A stretch of 5,893 nucleotides of DNA from Thermoplasmata archaeon (lineage in GTDB: Archaea; Thermoplasmatota; Thermoplasmata; JAGHBH01), in NCBI GenBank assembly GCA_030673205.1, contig DAOVJP010000095.1, forward strand, positions 1 to 5,893, in the 5' to 3' direction. Position 1 is the stretch's first letter, and each line of letters starts with the position of its first letter. A program made the translations under genes and the position numbers. This document shows, piece after piece, positions 4,961 through 5,893 of this stretch. The notes beneath the pieces are model-generated. The model was not told the origin of the DNA. It was given only the letters and a program-made list of their open reading frames with translations, and ran no database searches.

Positions 4961-4966
4961 GGGGCT
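4906..4966 (+). repeat. 61-bp direct repeat, copy 2
   Basis: Exact second copy of 4739-4799. Its last 10 bp overlap the second copy of the 45-bp repeat, so the array is a mosaic of overlapping duplications. Confidence 0.9.
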
Positions 4967-5001
4967 ATATTACCCCACCGCATATATGACCCAAAGTCAG
5001 G
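4957..5001 (+). repeat. 45-bp direct repeat, copy 2
   Basis: Exact second copy of 4543-4587, including CTATATTACCCC and CATATATG. After it the sequence becomes ordinary promoter-upstream DNA, so it may mark the right edge of the whole element. Confidence 0.9.
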
Positions 5002-5030
5002 ATGAGAAAAGGGGGGTTCACTCCACCCAG

Positions 5031-5040
5031 ATAGTTTTAT
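5031..5040 (+). promoter_or_regulatory. TATA box of the ABC ATPase gene
   Basis: ATAGTTTTAT precedes the ATG at 5066 by about 26-30 nt. Initiation would fall at or within a few bases of that ATG, so the transcript is probably leaderless. No SD-like sequence precedes 5066. Confidence 0.5.
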
Positions 5041-5065
5041 CTCTCGCTCACTCATCTCGGTGCTC

Positions 5066-5893
5066 ATGGTATCAGAATCGAAGGCTGTGGGCTTGATTGG
5101 TAGAGCAGAGAAGCCTGACGGCCCCCCTGTGACAACAGCGACCGAGGCGATGGCACACAGCGGCGCGATAACCGCAACCGGTCTGACCGTTAGATACGGT
5201 CCAGTGTTTGCACTGGACCGGTTCACCACAAAGATGCCAAGGGGCATAGTGGGGCTCCTCGGCCCCAACGGGGCGGGTAAGAGCACTTTCATCAAGGCCC
5301 TCTTGGGTCTTGTCCCCACGAGCGAAGGGATGCTCTCCATAGGTGGTCTCGACCCCAAAATGAACCCTCTAGCGGTCCGGGATATCATCGGCTACATGCC
5401 AGAGCATGATTGTCTCATCGGCGAGATGAACTCCGTAGAACTCCTATCCTATATGGGTCAGATATCAGGAATGCTCAAGAGGGACGTGATGGCGAGGAGC
5501 CACGAGGTCATGGATTTCGTCGGCATAGGGGAAGAGCGGTATAGGAAGATATCCTCTTATTCCACAGGGATGAAGCAGAAGGTTAAGCTCGCCCAGGCCA
5601 TCGTCCACGATCCACAGACACTCCTTTTGGACGAGCCCACCAACGGCATGGACCCCTATGGAAGAGAGGAGATGCTGGGCCTGATAAAGAAGATAGGCGG
5701 GTCGAACAAGACAATTCTTGTGTCCTCCCACGTGTTGTCCGAGGTGGAGCAGGTGGGAGATCACGCCGTCATCATCGGCCAGGGCAGGACGGTCAGAGAG
5801 GGCCGCATACATGACCTGATGATGGGGGAGAAAGGCCTCTATGAACTGGTGGTGCGAGGCGGGAAGGACGGGATGAACCGTTTCATCGAGAGG
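5066..5893 (+). CDS. ABC transporter ATP-binding protein (ABC-2 type), 3'-partial
   Basis: The frame is open from ATG 5066 through the window end (276 codons seen). It is a cytoplasmic ATPase subunit that powers a membrane partner. Walker A is GPNGAGKST (66-74), the signature is YSTGMKQ (165-171), Walker B is LLLDEP (186-191) with D-loop NGMDP (193-197), and the H-loop His is residue 222 in SSHVLSE. The Q-loop position reads GYMPEHD with Glu113, a common variant in CcmA/NatA-like ABC-2 exporters. These usually work with a six-helix permease encoded next door, expected beyond the window. The first 28 residues before MAHSGAITATGLTVRYG are outside the conserved domain. The ATG at 5150, with GAGG just upstream, is therefore a possible alternative start, while the TATA spacing favours 5066. 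The substrate cannot be told. Confidence 0.9.
   Translation, partial: MVSESKAVGLIGRAEKPDGPPVTTATEAMAHSGAITATGLTVRYGPVFALDRFTTKMPRGIVGLLGPNGAGKSTFIKALLGLVPTSEGMLSIGGLDPKMNPLAVRDIIGYMPEHDCLIGEMNSVELLSYMGQISGMLKRDVMARSHEVMDFVGIGEERYRKISSYSTGMKQKVKLAQAIVHDPQTLLLDEPTNGMDPYGREEMLGLIKKIGGSNKTILVSSHVLSEVEQVGDHAVIIGQGRTVREGRIHDLMMGEKGLYELVVRGGKDGMNRFIER

Noticed and set aside
4284..5001. CRISPR array
   Set aside because: Repeats differ in length, overlap each other, and are not separated by unique spacers of constant size; no cas gene.
4543..5001. Insertion sequence bounded by the 45-bp repeats
   Set aside because: The bounded segment encodes no transposase or integrase and the repeats are direct, not inverted; only a non-autonomous or decayed element remains possible.
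4768..5388. 206-codon open frame on the - strand
   Set aside because: It is antisense to the well-supported ABC ATPase and enters the repeat array; no recognisable motif.

Overview
The window looks archaeal. Promoters read as BRE/TATA boxes about 25-30 nt upstream of expected start sites, with very short leaders and no convincing -35/-10 pairs. Ribosome binding sites, where present, are GGTG or GAGGTGA. The tRNA gene has no encoded CCA and carries the A1-U72 pair typical of archaeal tRNA-Gln. Moderate GC content, a surface protein with a C-terminal anchor, and adjacent separate formiminotransferase and cyclodeaminase genes (an arrangement I recall from Thermoplasma) suggest an uncultured member of the Thermoplasmatota. 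That placement is inference.

Layout: (1) 1-1208, + strand, the 3' part of a secreted or surface protein resembling Omp28-type thioredoxin-fold proteins, with one C-terminal membrane anchor and an acidic tail. (2) 1209-1357, intergenic, with a good TATA box. (3) 1358-3100, + strand, a two-gene unit for glutamate formimidoyltransferase and formimidoyl-tetrahydrofolate cyclodeaminase. Together they move the formimino group of formiminoglutamate (histidine breakdown) onto folate, releasing glutamate, ammonia and 5,10-methenyl-THF. (4) 3097-4170, - strand, an MscS-family mechanosensitive channel converging on the cyclodeaminase so that the two stop codons share the tetranucleotide CTAG. (5) 4171-5065, about 900 bp with no credible protein gene but containing tRNA-Gln(UUG) and a dense repeat and hairpin array on both sides of it. 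(6) 5066 to the window end, + strand, the ATPase subunit of an ABC-2-type transporter, cut off by the window edge; its permease presumably follows.

The unusual part is region 5. Upstream of the tRNA, its first 11 nt (AGCCCCGTAGT) occur twice more, each followed by a strong hairpin. Downstream, the end of the tRNA (GACGGGGCT) occurs three more times. Each downstream copy closes a module whose outer stem sits where the tRNA T-stem would be, and the modules become more complex: one hairpin in the first, at least four in the second and third. A 34-nt hairpin unit appears four times with compensatory substitutions in its stem, which suggests the fold is or was under selection or is copied by a structure-dependent process. 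Exact direct repeats of 45 bp, 61 bp and 20 bp link the copies. No integrase or transposase is visible, so this may be a decayed or non-autonomous tRNA-targeting element, a structured RNA locus, or a new tRNA-derived repeat family.
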